From Cerioporus squamosus (lineage: Eukaryota > Basidiomycota > Agaricomycetes > Polyporales > Polyporaceae), in NCBI GenBank assembly GCA_022592435.1, contig JABYQS010000576.1:1-17928 (forward strand): a stretch of 17,928 bases of DNA. The letters run 5' to 3'. Under the pieces are notes generated by a model. The model had not been told where the DNA came from. It worked only from the letters and a program-made list of their open reading frames with translations, and made no database searches. Below are positions 7,671 through 17,479 of this stretch, piece after piece; the stretch's first letter is position 1, and the number at the start of each line of letters is the position of its first letter. A program made the translations under genes and the position numbers.

Positions 7671-10130
7671 TCAGCTCGCCCTGCTGGATGGCTTGTCGGG
7701 ATACAGCTGGAAAGAACAATGAGGACCAGCGGACACCGCGTTTGCTCTAGACGAACCTTCCCCGGGTTGAACAGATTGAGCGGGTCTATCGTCTTCTTGA
7801 TCATCCGCATGAGTTCGACGGTGCCTTCACCCAGTTCCTCATACAAGTACCCCCGCTTCCCGAGGCCGACGCCATGCTCTCCGGTGCCTATCGCGCTAAC
7901 GTCAGCACATCAGCTACGCGAGAGTAAGTACACTGGATTGTTACATGTGCCGTCCAGGTATATGGCCCGCTTCACAATTCGCTGCACAGCGTCGTAGGCG
8001 AGAGCGGACTCTTCGGCATTTCTATAAAGCAGTAATGCGTGGAAGTTCCCTGTGCGTCACGCATGAGCCATGCCAAAACCCTTCGAGTCGCGCGGATCAG
8101 AGAGAATCGTACCATCTCCCACATGTCCGATGACAGTAGACACGATGCCGTGCTCAGCGAGGTCCTTCTTTGTCTCGCGGATTAAGTCGGGGAGTCGCGA
8201 GACAGGAACGCTGGTACAGATTCAGTATGGTCCTCGCCAAATGGAGACCGTACGGTACACGGACACTCACCAAACGTCGGTTCCGACACCCTTCGACCCG
8301 GGCAACATTGCCAATCCGGAGTAGATCGCGTTCTTCCTGTCTGTCCAGAGGTCCTCCGCCTCTCTCTCGTTCCGCGCGAATATGAAATCGGTCGCGCCGT
8401 ACTTGGCCGTGATCGTCTTGACGATATCCGCGGTCTCCTGCAATGCACAGGGAGTCGGGCCCTGGAATTTCAAGAAGAGACTGTCTTTCTCGGGCCATTT
8501 CCGCGTGGACATGCCGTACATGTTCGTGCCCTTCATGAACTGGTCGTCTACGAGTTCGACGCACTCTGGGCGCAACGATGTCAGTAAGAGGCAGCCGTGT
8601 CGATTAGTACTGGGACACGCACGGATCCCGACACCGGAGTTTACGATGTCGATCACGGCTTGCGTAGCTTTGTGCACATCCGGGAACTGCACTACGGCAA
8701 CGTTCGTCGGCAGGACGGGTGCAAGGCGGATGGTAACTAGAACCCACATGAGCAACGTTCGACATCTCGCAGTAACATACTCACCCTCTGTGACGATGCC
8801 TAGTGTACCTTCCGCGCCGATGAACAGCTTTGTGGTGTCAAATCCGGCAGAAGACTTCCTCGCGCGTCTTCGGGTTTTGATGACCTCTCCGGACGGCAGC
8901 ACGACAGTCTGACAGACATAATAAGTAAGCTGACGGGGATGAAGAGGCGAGAATACTTACCGCATTGAGGAACCACTCCGCGCGAGCGGTTCCGTATCTG
9001 ACCGCGTTCGCTGGGAAGACGTGAGTTGGGATACGAATCCGGACGAATGATCTCGTGCGACCTACTCCCGGAACAGCCTGTGCTCAGCATGCCACCAAGG
9101 GTTGCGCCTGGTCCAGGATCAAGCTAGACAGTCGTGAGAGTGAGTCTACTTATCAGCAGGCGTTTCGGGGAAACGTGGCTCACCGGGAAGAATAGCGGGA
9201 TCCCTACGCGACGCTATCAGCCGTCATACGATGCATGCCAGTACCCTCCGAACGTACCTCTCTTCCTCAGATGGTCGTTGAGATCCATCCAGTTGACGCC
9301 AGGTTGGCAGACGACATCCGAGTCCGCTTCTGTGCATGCAGGCGGACATCAGTCATGTTCTATGTGGGACATTTGTACATGACTGACCATGGATCTCAAT
9401 GATCTTGTCCATCCGCGACATATCGATAGATATACCGCCGACGGACGGCTGTAAGAGCGCAGTGTCAAGCAGGACCCGCAGGCAACCCGGAGAGCACGAG
9501 ACTTACCGGAAGATAGTGCCCTTCGAGGCTCGTGCCCCCAGAAAAGGGAACTACGGGCATCCGGTACTTCACCGCGACCTTGACGATCTTCACGACGTCT
9601 TCGGTCGAGGTTGGATACACGACCACTGATGGGAGAGAGTCTGCGGCTCATGGTCAGCTCCCAGCTCAGTCCGACACCATAGAAATCAGATACCAGGATG
9701 CATAGCGAAGTTCGCCGTGCCATGTCGTTCCAGCTCTTCCGCATCCGTGGATACGGCGTCTTCATCGTGCTGGAATGCATCTTGTAGCTCGCGGATAGCC
9801 TTGAGGAAGTCATCCGGAGAGCCGTACTGTGTGTTGAAGTCCGTACTGATCCTGTCGGTGTCCGTGCGCGATGTTGCGAGGTAGTAGCCCAGGGCGCCGC
9901 TGACTACGGAACCCAGAGCGAACGCGAGTGCAGGATTGAAGCCTCGAGCTCGTGACTCTGAGTCTCGTGCGGCGGTCGTAGAAATGTGTCTTCCGCCATC
10001 AGCCCATGCTGTTGTCGCACTGAACGCGCGAGGCTGAAGGATACGACGTCCCCAGTGCACTGCGTCGCGCAGTCGTTGCGAGTGCAGCGGTGACGGTACG
10101 TCGTGCGCTGAGCCTGAGTGAAACGTCCAT
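7671..10130 (-). CDS. DLD1: D-lactate dehydrogenase (cytochrome), mitochondrial, copy A
   Basis: Fifteen exons join in frame to 559 aa: 10130-10045, 9989-9694, 9640-9507, 9448-9388, 9329-9258, 9203-9184, 9123-9066, 9010-8961, 8908-8785, 8736-8623, 8565-8271, 8210-8113, 8049-7945, 7887-7757, 7706-7671. All introns are GT-AG, 48-63 nt. The start MDVSLRLSARRTVTAALATT is an Arg/Ser/Ala-rich mitochondrial presequence and matches copy B; a membrane segment (ALAFALGSVVSGALGYYLA) follows. Next come the FAD-binding PCMH domain ([62 protein letters not shown]) and the C-terminal FAD-oxidase domain ([41 protein letters not shown]). It oxidises D-lactate to pyruvate, passing electrons to cytochrome c. 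A minus-strand TATAAA lies 39 nt upstream. No lesion is seen. Confidence 0.9.
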
Positions 10131-10375
10131 AAATCGGATGAGGGGCCGGTCCAAGCTAAACTTGTGTCTTTATATGCGATTTGCGTCCGAAGCATGATGT
10201 GTCTGTCAAAGGTCATCTCGCTTCTCGGCGCTCGCGTTGATATCTCACCTGCTGAGGCTGCGCCTCCCACACGGAGCGCTGACACGAGCAATCTCCAAGT
10301 CGCCCGCGGTGATCGACGCAGGTTCAGTAAGCTAGATGTCTTCCATAGATGCAAGCAGACGCGACCAGTACTACG
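10131..10375 (-). promoter_or_regulatory. Short spacer between the two lactate dehydrogenase genes; promoter of copy A
   Basis: Only 245 bp separate the stop of copy B from the start of copy A, so this must hold the end of one transcript and the promoter of the next. A minus-strand TATAAA lies at 10174-10169, upstream of the ATG at 10130, implying a very short leader if it is used. An open frame running through to 10354 starts with TTG and is the unspliced extension of copy A exon 2 through its first intron. Confidence 0.45.
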
Positions 10376-13007
10376 TTAGACATGAGGTACAAGGCCTGCT
10401 TCCTTCGTAGATTCCGACTTTGGCTTGTCGGGATACAGCTATCAACATCACGGAACGCGTGAGTACAACCCGGCAGACCATATCAATTCGGAACTGACCT
10501 TCCCGGGATTGAAAAGGTTCAACGGGTCGATAGCCTTCTTGATCGTCTTCATGAGCTCGACCGTGCCCTCCCCAAGCTCGTCGTACAGGTAGTCGCGCTT
10601 GCCCATCCCGACGCCGTGCTCGCCTGTGCACGTCCCGTCGAGCGCGATCGCGCGGTGGACCATACGCGCGACGGCTGCCTGTGCCTCCTCGAGCTCCTCG
10701 TCGTTCGAGAACAGCAGGAGGGCGTGGAAGTTCCCTGCGGACAGTCAGCATACGCTGCACCCCGGCTGGTAGGGTGAACGCACCATCTCCAACATGTCCG
10801 ACGATCGTGTACACGATGCCGTGCGCCTCAAGGTCTTCCTTCGTGCCGTAGACGAGTTCCGGCAGGCGGGACGGAGGGACGCTGTGACACATCAGTATAC
10901 TCGTTGTGCCGCTGCTTGGACATGCACGCTCACCAGACGTCCGTGCTCCACCCGCGTGCGCCAGGGATGAGCGCGAGACTCGAGTAGAGCGCGTTCTTCC
11001 TGTCCGTCCAGAGGTCGGTAGCCTCCTTTTCGCTCTTCGCGAGCGCGAACCCGGTTCCTCCGTGTTTCTGCGTGATCTTCTTCACGATGTCCGCCGTCTC
11101 TTGCAGAGCGCGCGGCGTCGGGCCCTGGAACTTGAAAAACAGGCTGTCCTTCTCCGGCCACTTGCGGCTCGACATCCCGTAGATGTTCGTCGCCTTCATG
11201 AACTGCTCGTCACACAGCTCGACACATTCTGCGGGAGTAACGTCAGTCAAAGACCAAAGGAATGTGGCCGAGGACGTACGGATGCCGACGCCGGAATTGA
11301 CGATCTCGCTGACGGCCTCGGTCGCCTTGCGCACGTCGGGGAACTGTACCACGGCGACGTTGGTTGGGAGGAGCGGAGCGAGACGCAGTGTCACTACGAG
11401 GGAACAGTCAGCGGACTGTCATGCGGCACCCCAGGCGAACAAACCTTCCGTGACGATGCCGAGGGTTCCTTCCGCACCAATGAACAGCTTCGTTGTGTCA
11501 AAGCCAGCGGACGACTTGCGCGCTCGTCTGCGGGTCTTGATGACTTCGCCGGATGGCAGCACCACTGTCTGCGCAAGCGTGGGTCGAGAAGGCGACACCG
11601 ATGAGCGAGATGCTTACCGCGTTCAAGAACCACTCCGCTTTCGCCGTCCCGTACCGCACCGCGTTAGCTTAGCTATGGTCAGCAAGCGGTGATAGTCCAG
11701 CTACGTCTCCACGTACTGCCTGAACACCCGGTACTAAGCATGCCGCCGATTGTTGCTCCAGGTGCGGGATCAAGCTGTAGTGCACAGAGTGAGTCGTAGA
11801 GTTGTATTTGTGTCCGCTTGAAGCTTACCGGAAAAAAGAGCGGTATTCCTGAAGATTACAGATGCTGTGGTGAGCAGCGGGCATAGCGAACAGCGGGATT
11901 GCGCACCTTTCTTTTTGAGAGTCTCGTTCAGGTCCATCCAACGGATGCCCGGTTGGCAAACGACATCCGAGTCCGCCTCTGCGAAGAGCAGTGTCAATGA
12001 GGCTTTCCGACACTATCCCCCGCGGGATAATCTACCAATCCCAGGGGATAGCTCATGGTACCACGGAGTACAGACTTCGTCTCCAGACCTTACAACGGTC
12101 AGACCAGTAGGCGCCAGTGGAGGTCCGCGAGTATGTCGCTTAGGACATCGCGCTCATCGTCGCCAACAGTGAGTGCGGCCTCCGGCCTCCGAACTTCTTC
12201 TAAGATGACCGCTGCTACGAGTTCCAAAGCAAGGAGCGGATGCGGGACGCTTCACTCCGAGACGCGTGTCGACTCACCATGTATCTCGATGATTGCGTCC
12301 ATCTTCGACATATCCACGCAGATGCCACCCACTGAGGGCTTCGGAGGTACAGGAGTGAGGTGCAGAAGTCACAGAGCGAAGGAACGAGACTCACAGCCCG
12401 AAAATGTCCCTCCAAACTTGTCGCCCCAGAATACGGTATGACAGGCATCCTGTACTTGACGGCTGTCTTGACGATCTTCACCACGTCCTCAGTTGACGTC
12501 GGATACACGACCACGGACGGCTTCGAGCCTATGCGGACCCTCAGCTCATCGCTCCCACCTGACGAACGCAATCCTGGAAAGCGAACACGCACCAGGATGA
12601 TAGTCATTTTCCGAGAACCCGTGCTCCTCGAGATCCTCCACGTCCGTGGTGACAGTATCCTCTTCCGGGAACAACTTCCGCAGCTCCTCAATAGCAGCCT
12701 TGAAGTCCTCAGGCGAGCCGTACCGGCTGTTGAGCTCGGTGCCTGCGCTGTTGCGCCCCGGCCTAGTTGCGACGTAGTAGCCAACCGCGCCGCTGAGTAG
12801 AGAGCCTGCGGCGAATGCGAGCACGGCATTCGAGCCTTTTGAGCCTTTCGACTGAGCACGAGGAGCGTCGCTTGAGAAGAACGAGCCGGAGCTATTCCAG
12901 CGAGAGCCTAAGCCGAGAGTCGCTCTGTGTCGCAGAGCGGGTGCTGCACGCAGGGTCCGCCTAGCAGAAACGGACAGGACAGTGCGACATGGCGATCCTA
13001 GTTGCAT
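10376..13007 (-). CDS. DLD1: D-lactate dehydrogenase (cytochrome), mitochondrial, copy B
   Basis: Thirteen exons join in frame to 579 aa, close to yeast Dld1: 13007-12593, 12528-12395, 12338-12278, 11978-11907, 11848-11829, 11774-11717, 11667-11618, 11568-11445, 11393-11280, 11228-10934, 10881-10784, 10734-10499, 10438-10376. The ATG at 13007 opens a presequence rich in Arg, Ser and Ala (residues 1-50); a Gly/Ala-rich membrane segment lies at about 59-80. FAD-domain blocks are [13 protein letters not shown] (142-154), SGATSLEGH (172-180), [19 protein letters not shown] (235-253) and FIGAEGTLG. The C-terminal domain has GHVGDGNFH (476-484) and [16 protein letters not shown] and a short tail end the protein. 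Exons 2-11 have exactly the same lengths as exons 3-12 of copy A, so this is a tandem duplicate. Intron 3 is 299 nt, against 58 nt at the same site in copy A. No disabling lesion is seen. Confidence 0.93.
11979..12277 (-). other. Expanded intron 3 of lactate dehydrogenase copy B
   Basis: Exon junctions on both sides align exactly with copy A (EIH then EADSDVV), but the intron is 299 nt instead of 58, so about 240 bp are extra. A compound hairpin sits near the acceptor end: TATCCCC at 12014-12020 pairs with GGGGATA at 12044-12050, and inside it GGGAT (12024-12028) pairs with ATCCC (12038-12042). I find no clear terminal inverted repeats, so insertion of a small non-autonomous element is only one explanation. 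Confidence 0.75.
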
Positions 13008-13440
13008 GTTCTCAAATGCAGCCCGTGCTCCGGTCGTGCAGGTACTAGAAGGCAAGCGGAGGGTCACGATGTCCCAGACTGTGCAGGCGTTTGGGAGTTA
13101 GTCGGAGTGTCGACTTCGCACGCGGCAGGATCACGGCGAGAACGAAGAAGAGTAGGTTGAGGGGAGTCGAGATGTAGTCATCTTGCAGGCCGGTCGCAGG
13201 CACGTCAACGAGGGAGGCAAGCACGAGTTCACGACGCGATCATGGCGCGTGTACTTATGGTCACATGGGAGCTCAGGCGCACAGGCGGAGGCCCGACGGT
13301 TCTACACTCAGTACTCAGGTCATACGAAACAACCAATTGGACATTGAGCGTTCGGAATAAGTACCTGGCTCGACCATGGGTAGCGTAAACTACTCGCAAG
13401 CTATCGGCATCCTATTAGGATCGACCCCCGGTGAGCACAG
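13008..13440. promoter_or_regulatory. Intergenic region upstream of lactate dehydrogenase copy B
   Basis: No gene is supported. The region lies between the 3' end of the F-box pseudogene and the start of copy B, both on the minus strand, so it should carry the copy B promoter. A CCAATTGG at 13333-13340 reads as a CCAAT box on either strand, about 330 bp before the ATG. No convincing TATA box is seen near 13040-13080. Confidence 0.35.
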
Positions 13441-15131
13441 TTACTCGACATAGCACGGTAAGGGTATCATCACTCTTCCAACGACGGCCTGTATTTTCTC
13501 CACGTAAGCGATCGGCAACGGAGGGGGTAGCTCCCCGCCCCCACTCTTCACCTGCTGCCGATACAGCAACAACTCAAGGCGCAGTGCCCGAGCCGCACGC
13601 AGCTCCAGCACAGAGACCATCTCCTCGTACTCCGCAACCCAATCCCGAGCCCCGTTCAGTTGAATATACAGATGCGTCAGCGCCGACGCAACGTTCTCGA
13701 CTCCCAGAGCGACAAAGACGTCCCTGCTCGACGCAGCCTCGACCGACAGACACGTGAGCCTCGGGAAGTAGCCCAGCAGCCACCCCCACGCCTTGCTCTG
13801 CCCGTCGCGCACGGGCTTGCACAGGGTAATGTCCAAGTCGACGATAGCAGCAGGCGAGAAGATAGGCGCGAAGCCGCGGAGAGCCGGAGGAGTCGAGTCG
13901 AAGTCGGGGTGCAAGACGAATGACTGGTCGGAGGAAAGTACGACAAGCCGCGTCCGGGACTCGCCGTCCTCCTCCTGTGCGTATCCCTGCGCGATGTGCG
14001 GGTAGTCCTCCTCGGGGCGGCAGACCGTGAGCTCGATCTGGTCTATCTGCGGGATGGCTTGCAGACGCTTCGTGACCGGGAGGAAGTCCGAGAGGGCGTC
14101 GTACGCCGAGTCCGTGCATACCGTGAGCAACGTCTTGGGCGGTAGTGTGCAGCACTCCAGGAGAACGGACGCAGGCCGCGGTGTCGCCAATCCTGATGGA
14201 GTCGAGCTGGTCTAACCGGGGAGTCGGGGAGTGCGCGATGGCCGCTGGATTGCCGAGCAGGCCATACAACGGCACGCAGCCAAATAGACCCAGGATCTCC
14301 AGGTCGGGGCACCTCTTCCAGCACCTTCATTATGTCAGAAACGGAGCCAGGATAGCAACAACGGATGCTACGCGCGTGTAGAGGCGTCGTGGCTTCGTCG
14401 AGCCCGCCAGAACGTCGAGGATCCGGAGGGACGGCCCCGCCCAAAGGAGCGGGAGGCCCACGCATGTTGTTCTGAGGATGCGAAGGCGGGGAAAGCGAGC
14501 TGGGGACTCGGCCGAGAGATCTGCGGCAAGAGGCGTGATGGCGCAGTCGAGCCGCAACTCCAGCGATTCCACAGCGGCAAAGAGAGGTCGAAGAACGGCC
14601 GCATATCTCGGTCTTCCTCGCCTCTGCAGTCCAGGTACAAGGCGGAAATTCGGGTCAGATGCTCCTCTGTGGCAGGAGCGTGGAGTGCGGGAAGGAAATC
14701 GCCATAGAGGCCGAGCGTGATGCGCATAGGGGCTGTTCGGGCGAGTGCGTCGAGGACGACGGATGGGTGGTGCATCGTGCTGCCGACAAGCGGCTGCCCA
14801 GGGGTGGGAATAAGAAGTCCTTCCAAAAGACGGGAGTGGCGTGATGAGCGTACGCCAGCCGCGACAGACATGCGTGAGCTGGATCGCGTCCCTAGAGCTG
14901 GCTAACGGACCAGCCAGCCGGAAGACCTCTACGAGGATCTCGAGCGGCAACTTCAGGTTGATGAGGGCGACGCTGTTGTGCAGCGTTCACTCGCAGCATG
15001 CGGTCTTGGAGGGCCTTGATCTTCGCCTCGTCCTCTTCTAGCATCTTCAACGTGAGCTTTTGGACTTTCTCTGGTGCGAGATTGGAGTTGCGCAGCCATT
15101 CTTCACTGGGTATGTTGGAATGCGAGTCCAT
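13441..15131 (-). pseudogene. F-box-like protein gene with leucine-rich C-terminal part, broken by several frameshifts (copy 1)
   Basis: The N-terminus from the ATG at 15131 is a helical segment (LTLKMLEEDEAKIKALQDRM). An F-box-like motif follows in another frame (ALINLKLPLEILVEVFRLAG, then DAIQLTHVCRGWRTL, about 14975-14855). Further conserved segments are HPSVVLDALARTAPMR, LYGDFLPAL, RDMRPFFDLSLP, SAESPARFPRLR, CPDLEILGLFGC, SPTPRLDQL and DSAYDALSDFLPV. An unbroken stretch from about 14190 to the stop at 13441 includes RGFAPIFSPAAIVDLDI. Against the paralogue at 15783-17479 it shows single-base losses near 14845 and 14577, a frame change near 14390, one extra base near 14315 and two lost bases near 14175. 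Two further breaks are common to both copies. These changes cannot be introns, because the flanking codons align directly. F-box proteins normally link substrates to SCF ubiquitin ligases; this copy is very unlikely to make one. Confidence 0.8.
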
Positions 15132-15156
15132 CTGGTACGCAGTTTCAGTGGCGATT

Positions 15157-15570
15157 TCAGTGGCGACAGCATAGAGAGTGGACCTTGACGTGACAGTGGC
15201 ACCGTGCCAAATCCGCTAGTAGGGCGTAATCGGTGTCGATCAGGGCGTTCCCAACAGTTTCAGAGTCTGTGTAGCCCAACTTGATGCATAGTCCATACCA
15301 GATGAGGGTTACGATGTATACATCGCAAGCGGCGTCGTGGCGATGGTCGTGGAGACTCTTGGAAAAGCGCACGGCGTTCTAGTAGGTAGCCCACGTGGTA
15401 TCCACGCGCCATCCTCCGCGCGTCTGAGCTTCCTTTTCAGGCAACTCATCCACGAACCACGACAGCGCAGTTGCAGCGCAGTGGCATTTTCGACGTCGAT
15501 ATCGCTCCTTCCATTTCTCCAGACCTCGATTCTGGCAGGGACTCTGAGAGGTCGGACGGGCTGCCTTCAT
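15157..15570 (-). pseudogene. Unrecognised coding relic between the two F-box pseudogenes
   Basis: From an ATG at 15570 the minus strand reads about 137 codons in one frame with a single in-frame TAG at 15381-15379. Segments look protein-like: CAATALSWFVDELPEKEAQT, RGGWRVDTTWATY before the stop, and VYIVTLIWYGLCIKLGYTD then ETVGNALIDTDYALLADLA after it. I do not recognise the family. It may be a fragment of a lost gene, or chance; the continued open frame on both sides of one stop is the only support. Confidence 0.3.
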
Positions 15571-15642
15571 AGCTCCGGCGGATGCACGCCGTCAACTTCT
15601 AAGTACGGAACATAATGATACATGAAGTACAACCTGTAAGCC

Positions 15643-15648
15643 TTTATT
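15643..15648 (-). terminator. AATAAA polyadenylation-like hexamer
   Basis: The plus strand reads TTTATT, so the minus strand carries AATAAA about 135 nt beyond the stop codon at 15783 of the second F-box pseudogene. Position and strand fit a 3'-end signal for that gene. Fungal polyadenylation signals are degenerate, so this is modest evidence. Confidence 0.4.
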
Positions 15649-15782
15649 CTGTAGGTGCTGCGGTGGATTCACAGTGGAACACTGGCATCAAGATTCTGAT
15701 CCTACCTAGTAGTGATTGACTTGTCCAGACTTGAGCGATCCAAAACGCCCTCGACCGTGACCGTACCCGGGGGGTGCAGCTA

Positions 15783-17479
15783 CTAGGCGACGCAGCATGG
15801 TAACGGTAACATTACCTTAGCCACAACCGCCTGTAACCTCTCGACGTAAGGGATCGGCAATGGACAGGGGAGCTCGCCTACCCGCCCGGGCTTCACCTGC
15901 CGATACACAAACGACTCAAGGCGTACCCCCCGAGACGCACGCAGCTCCAGTGTGGACCCATCTCCTCGTGCATGGCATCCCAGTCCAAGTCGCCAGTCCG
16001 AATGACCCGCAGAATCAAAAGCTCTCGTGCGACGTCTTCCTCCTTGAGAGCATAGAAGATATCCTCGCTCCAAGCAACCTTCGACCATCAAGTGCGTGAC
16101 TCTCGGGAAGTAGCGCAGCAGCCACGCCCACGCCGTCCCTTGTGCTCGCCGCAAGGGCTCGCAAAGGATGATCTCCAATTCTACGACAGCCGCAGGGGAG
16201 AAGATCGGCGCGAATCCTCGAAAGAGTCGGAAGAGGTCGAAGTCGCCGTTCGGATGCAAGATCTTATCCGAAGAGAGCACGGCAAGCCGTGTTCGGGACA
16301 CTCCATCCGCCTCTGTCGCACAGCCCTGCACCGTGTGCGGATAGTCCGCTGCGGGATGGAGGACAGAGAGTTCGACTGTGTGTATCGATGGGAGGGCTTG
16401 AAAGGATTCTTGACCGGGAGGAATTCCGAGAGAGTGTCGTACGCTGAGTCTCTGCAAATTTTGACGAAGGTCTCTCGGGGTATGGGGAAGCATTCGAGCA
16501 ATGACCTGGCGAGCTTTATACTGTCCCCAATCTTGAACTCCTCCAGACGGTTCAGTCGAGGGGTTGGGACTGCTGGGTCGAGACGCCAACCCGGTCCAAG
16601 ACCTGGCAAACAGCCGGATAGATTCAGTTCCTCCAGATTGGCGCACCTATTCAGCGCCATGAACAGCTCCGAGATGGAGCGAAGATGACAACAGCGCATA
16701 CGACGCGCGTCGCGAGGCCTGACTGCTTCCTCGGCTACAGCCACAATATCGAGGGACCGCAGGGATGGCCCCACCCAAGCGAGCGGAAAACTGGTGCAAG
16801 TAGTCTTGAGAGCGCGAAGTCGGGGGAAGCGAGATGGGGACTCGGCAGACATATCCGTGGGACGAATGGCAATGGAGCAATTGAACCGTATTCGCAGCGA
16901 CTCCAAGAATGGTAGAGAGAGGTCGAAGAACGGGCGCATGTCCCTGTCGACCATAGTCCTGCAATCGAGATACATGGACGTCATCCGAGACAGATGTGCC
17001 TCTGTGCCCGGAGTTCGTAGTGCCGGCAGGAAATCACCGTAGAGGCAGAACGTGAAGCGCATGGGAGCTGACCGGGCGAGCGCATCGAGGACGACTGATG
17101 GGTGTTTCATCGTGTTGCCAATCAATGATGTCCAGGAGGCGGGAAGAGGAAGTCTGTCCAATAGGAGGGAGTATTGTGGACGAGAATACGCCAGGCGTGG
17201 CAGATATGAGTAAGTCGGATCGCCTCACGGGCCGGTCAGGGACCAGCGAGACGGAAGATCATCACGAGGATCTCGACTGGCAGCTTGATGTTGAACAGGG
17301 CGGCCCCGTTGTAATCTCTTCAATTCGAGCCTCCGCTCACGAAGAGTGCTCATTTTAGCCTCATTTTCTTGCAACATTCGCGACGCTAATGCCTGAGCTT
17401 CCGTAGGCGTAAGACCGGTAAGGCTGGCTCGTTCCACTCCGGATACATGGTTGTGGATCATCTTGGTACAGAATCTCAT
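15783..17479 (-). pseudogene. F-box-like protein gene with leucine-rich C-terminal part, broken (copy 2)
   Basis: The likely ATG is 17479 (MRFCTKMIHNHVSGVE); the frame upstream starts only with TTG. A helical segment (ALASRMLQENEAKMSTLRER) leads into an F-box-like motif in the next frame (ALFNIKLPVEILVMIFRLAG, about 17313-17242). That frame has an in-frame TGA at 17238-17236 where copy 1 has TTA, then continues (AIRLTHICHAWRILV, SYWTDFLFPP). The longest clean part is about 17160-16430 (KHPSVVLDALARSAPMR, LYGDFLPALRTPG, SAESPSRFPRLRALKTTC, NLEELNLSGCLPGLG, DSAYDTLSEFLPV). A one-base loss near 16420 shifts to a frame with FRGFAPIFSPAAVVELEI. Another shift covers about 16075-15970. The end, YVERLQAVVAKVMLPLPCCVA, matches copy 1 (YVEKIQAVVGRVMIPLPCYVE). 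Tandem duplication followed by decay is clear; the original function is inferred only from the F-box. Confidence 0.78.

Noticed and set aside
8382..11692. Long plus-strand ORFs opposite the lactate dehydrogenase genes (for example 8382-8912, 10906-11604, 11183-11692)
   Set aside because: They are antisense shadows of strongly conserved minus-strand exons and show no motif of their own.
7671..13007. Alternative identities: glycolate oxidase GlcD, D-2-hydroxyglutarate dehydrogenase or alkyl-DHAP synthase
   Set aside because: All share the FAD-linked oxidase fold, but the mitochondrial presequence plus membrane segment, WSTDVCVP/TDVCVP block, GHVGDGNFH and NPGKLYPDKP ending fit fungal D-lactate dehydrogenase (cytochrome) best. 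D-2-hydroxyglutarate activity cannot be excluded from sequence alone.
13441..15131. Reading the F-box copy 1 frame changes as introns
   Set aside because: Codons on both sides align directly with the paralogue with only one- or two-base differences, leaving no room for introns at the private breaks.
13441..17479. Programmed ribosomal frameshifting as the favoured explanation for the shared F-box breaks
   Set aside because: Both copies carry additional private stops and frameshifts, so duplication of an already broken gene is simpler; kept only as a test in the findings.
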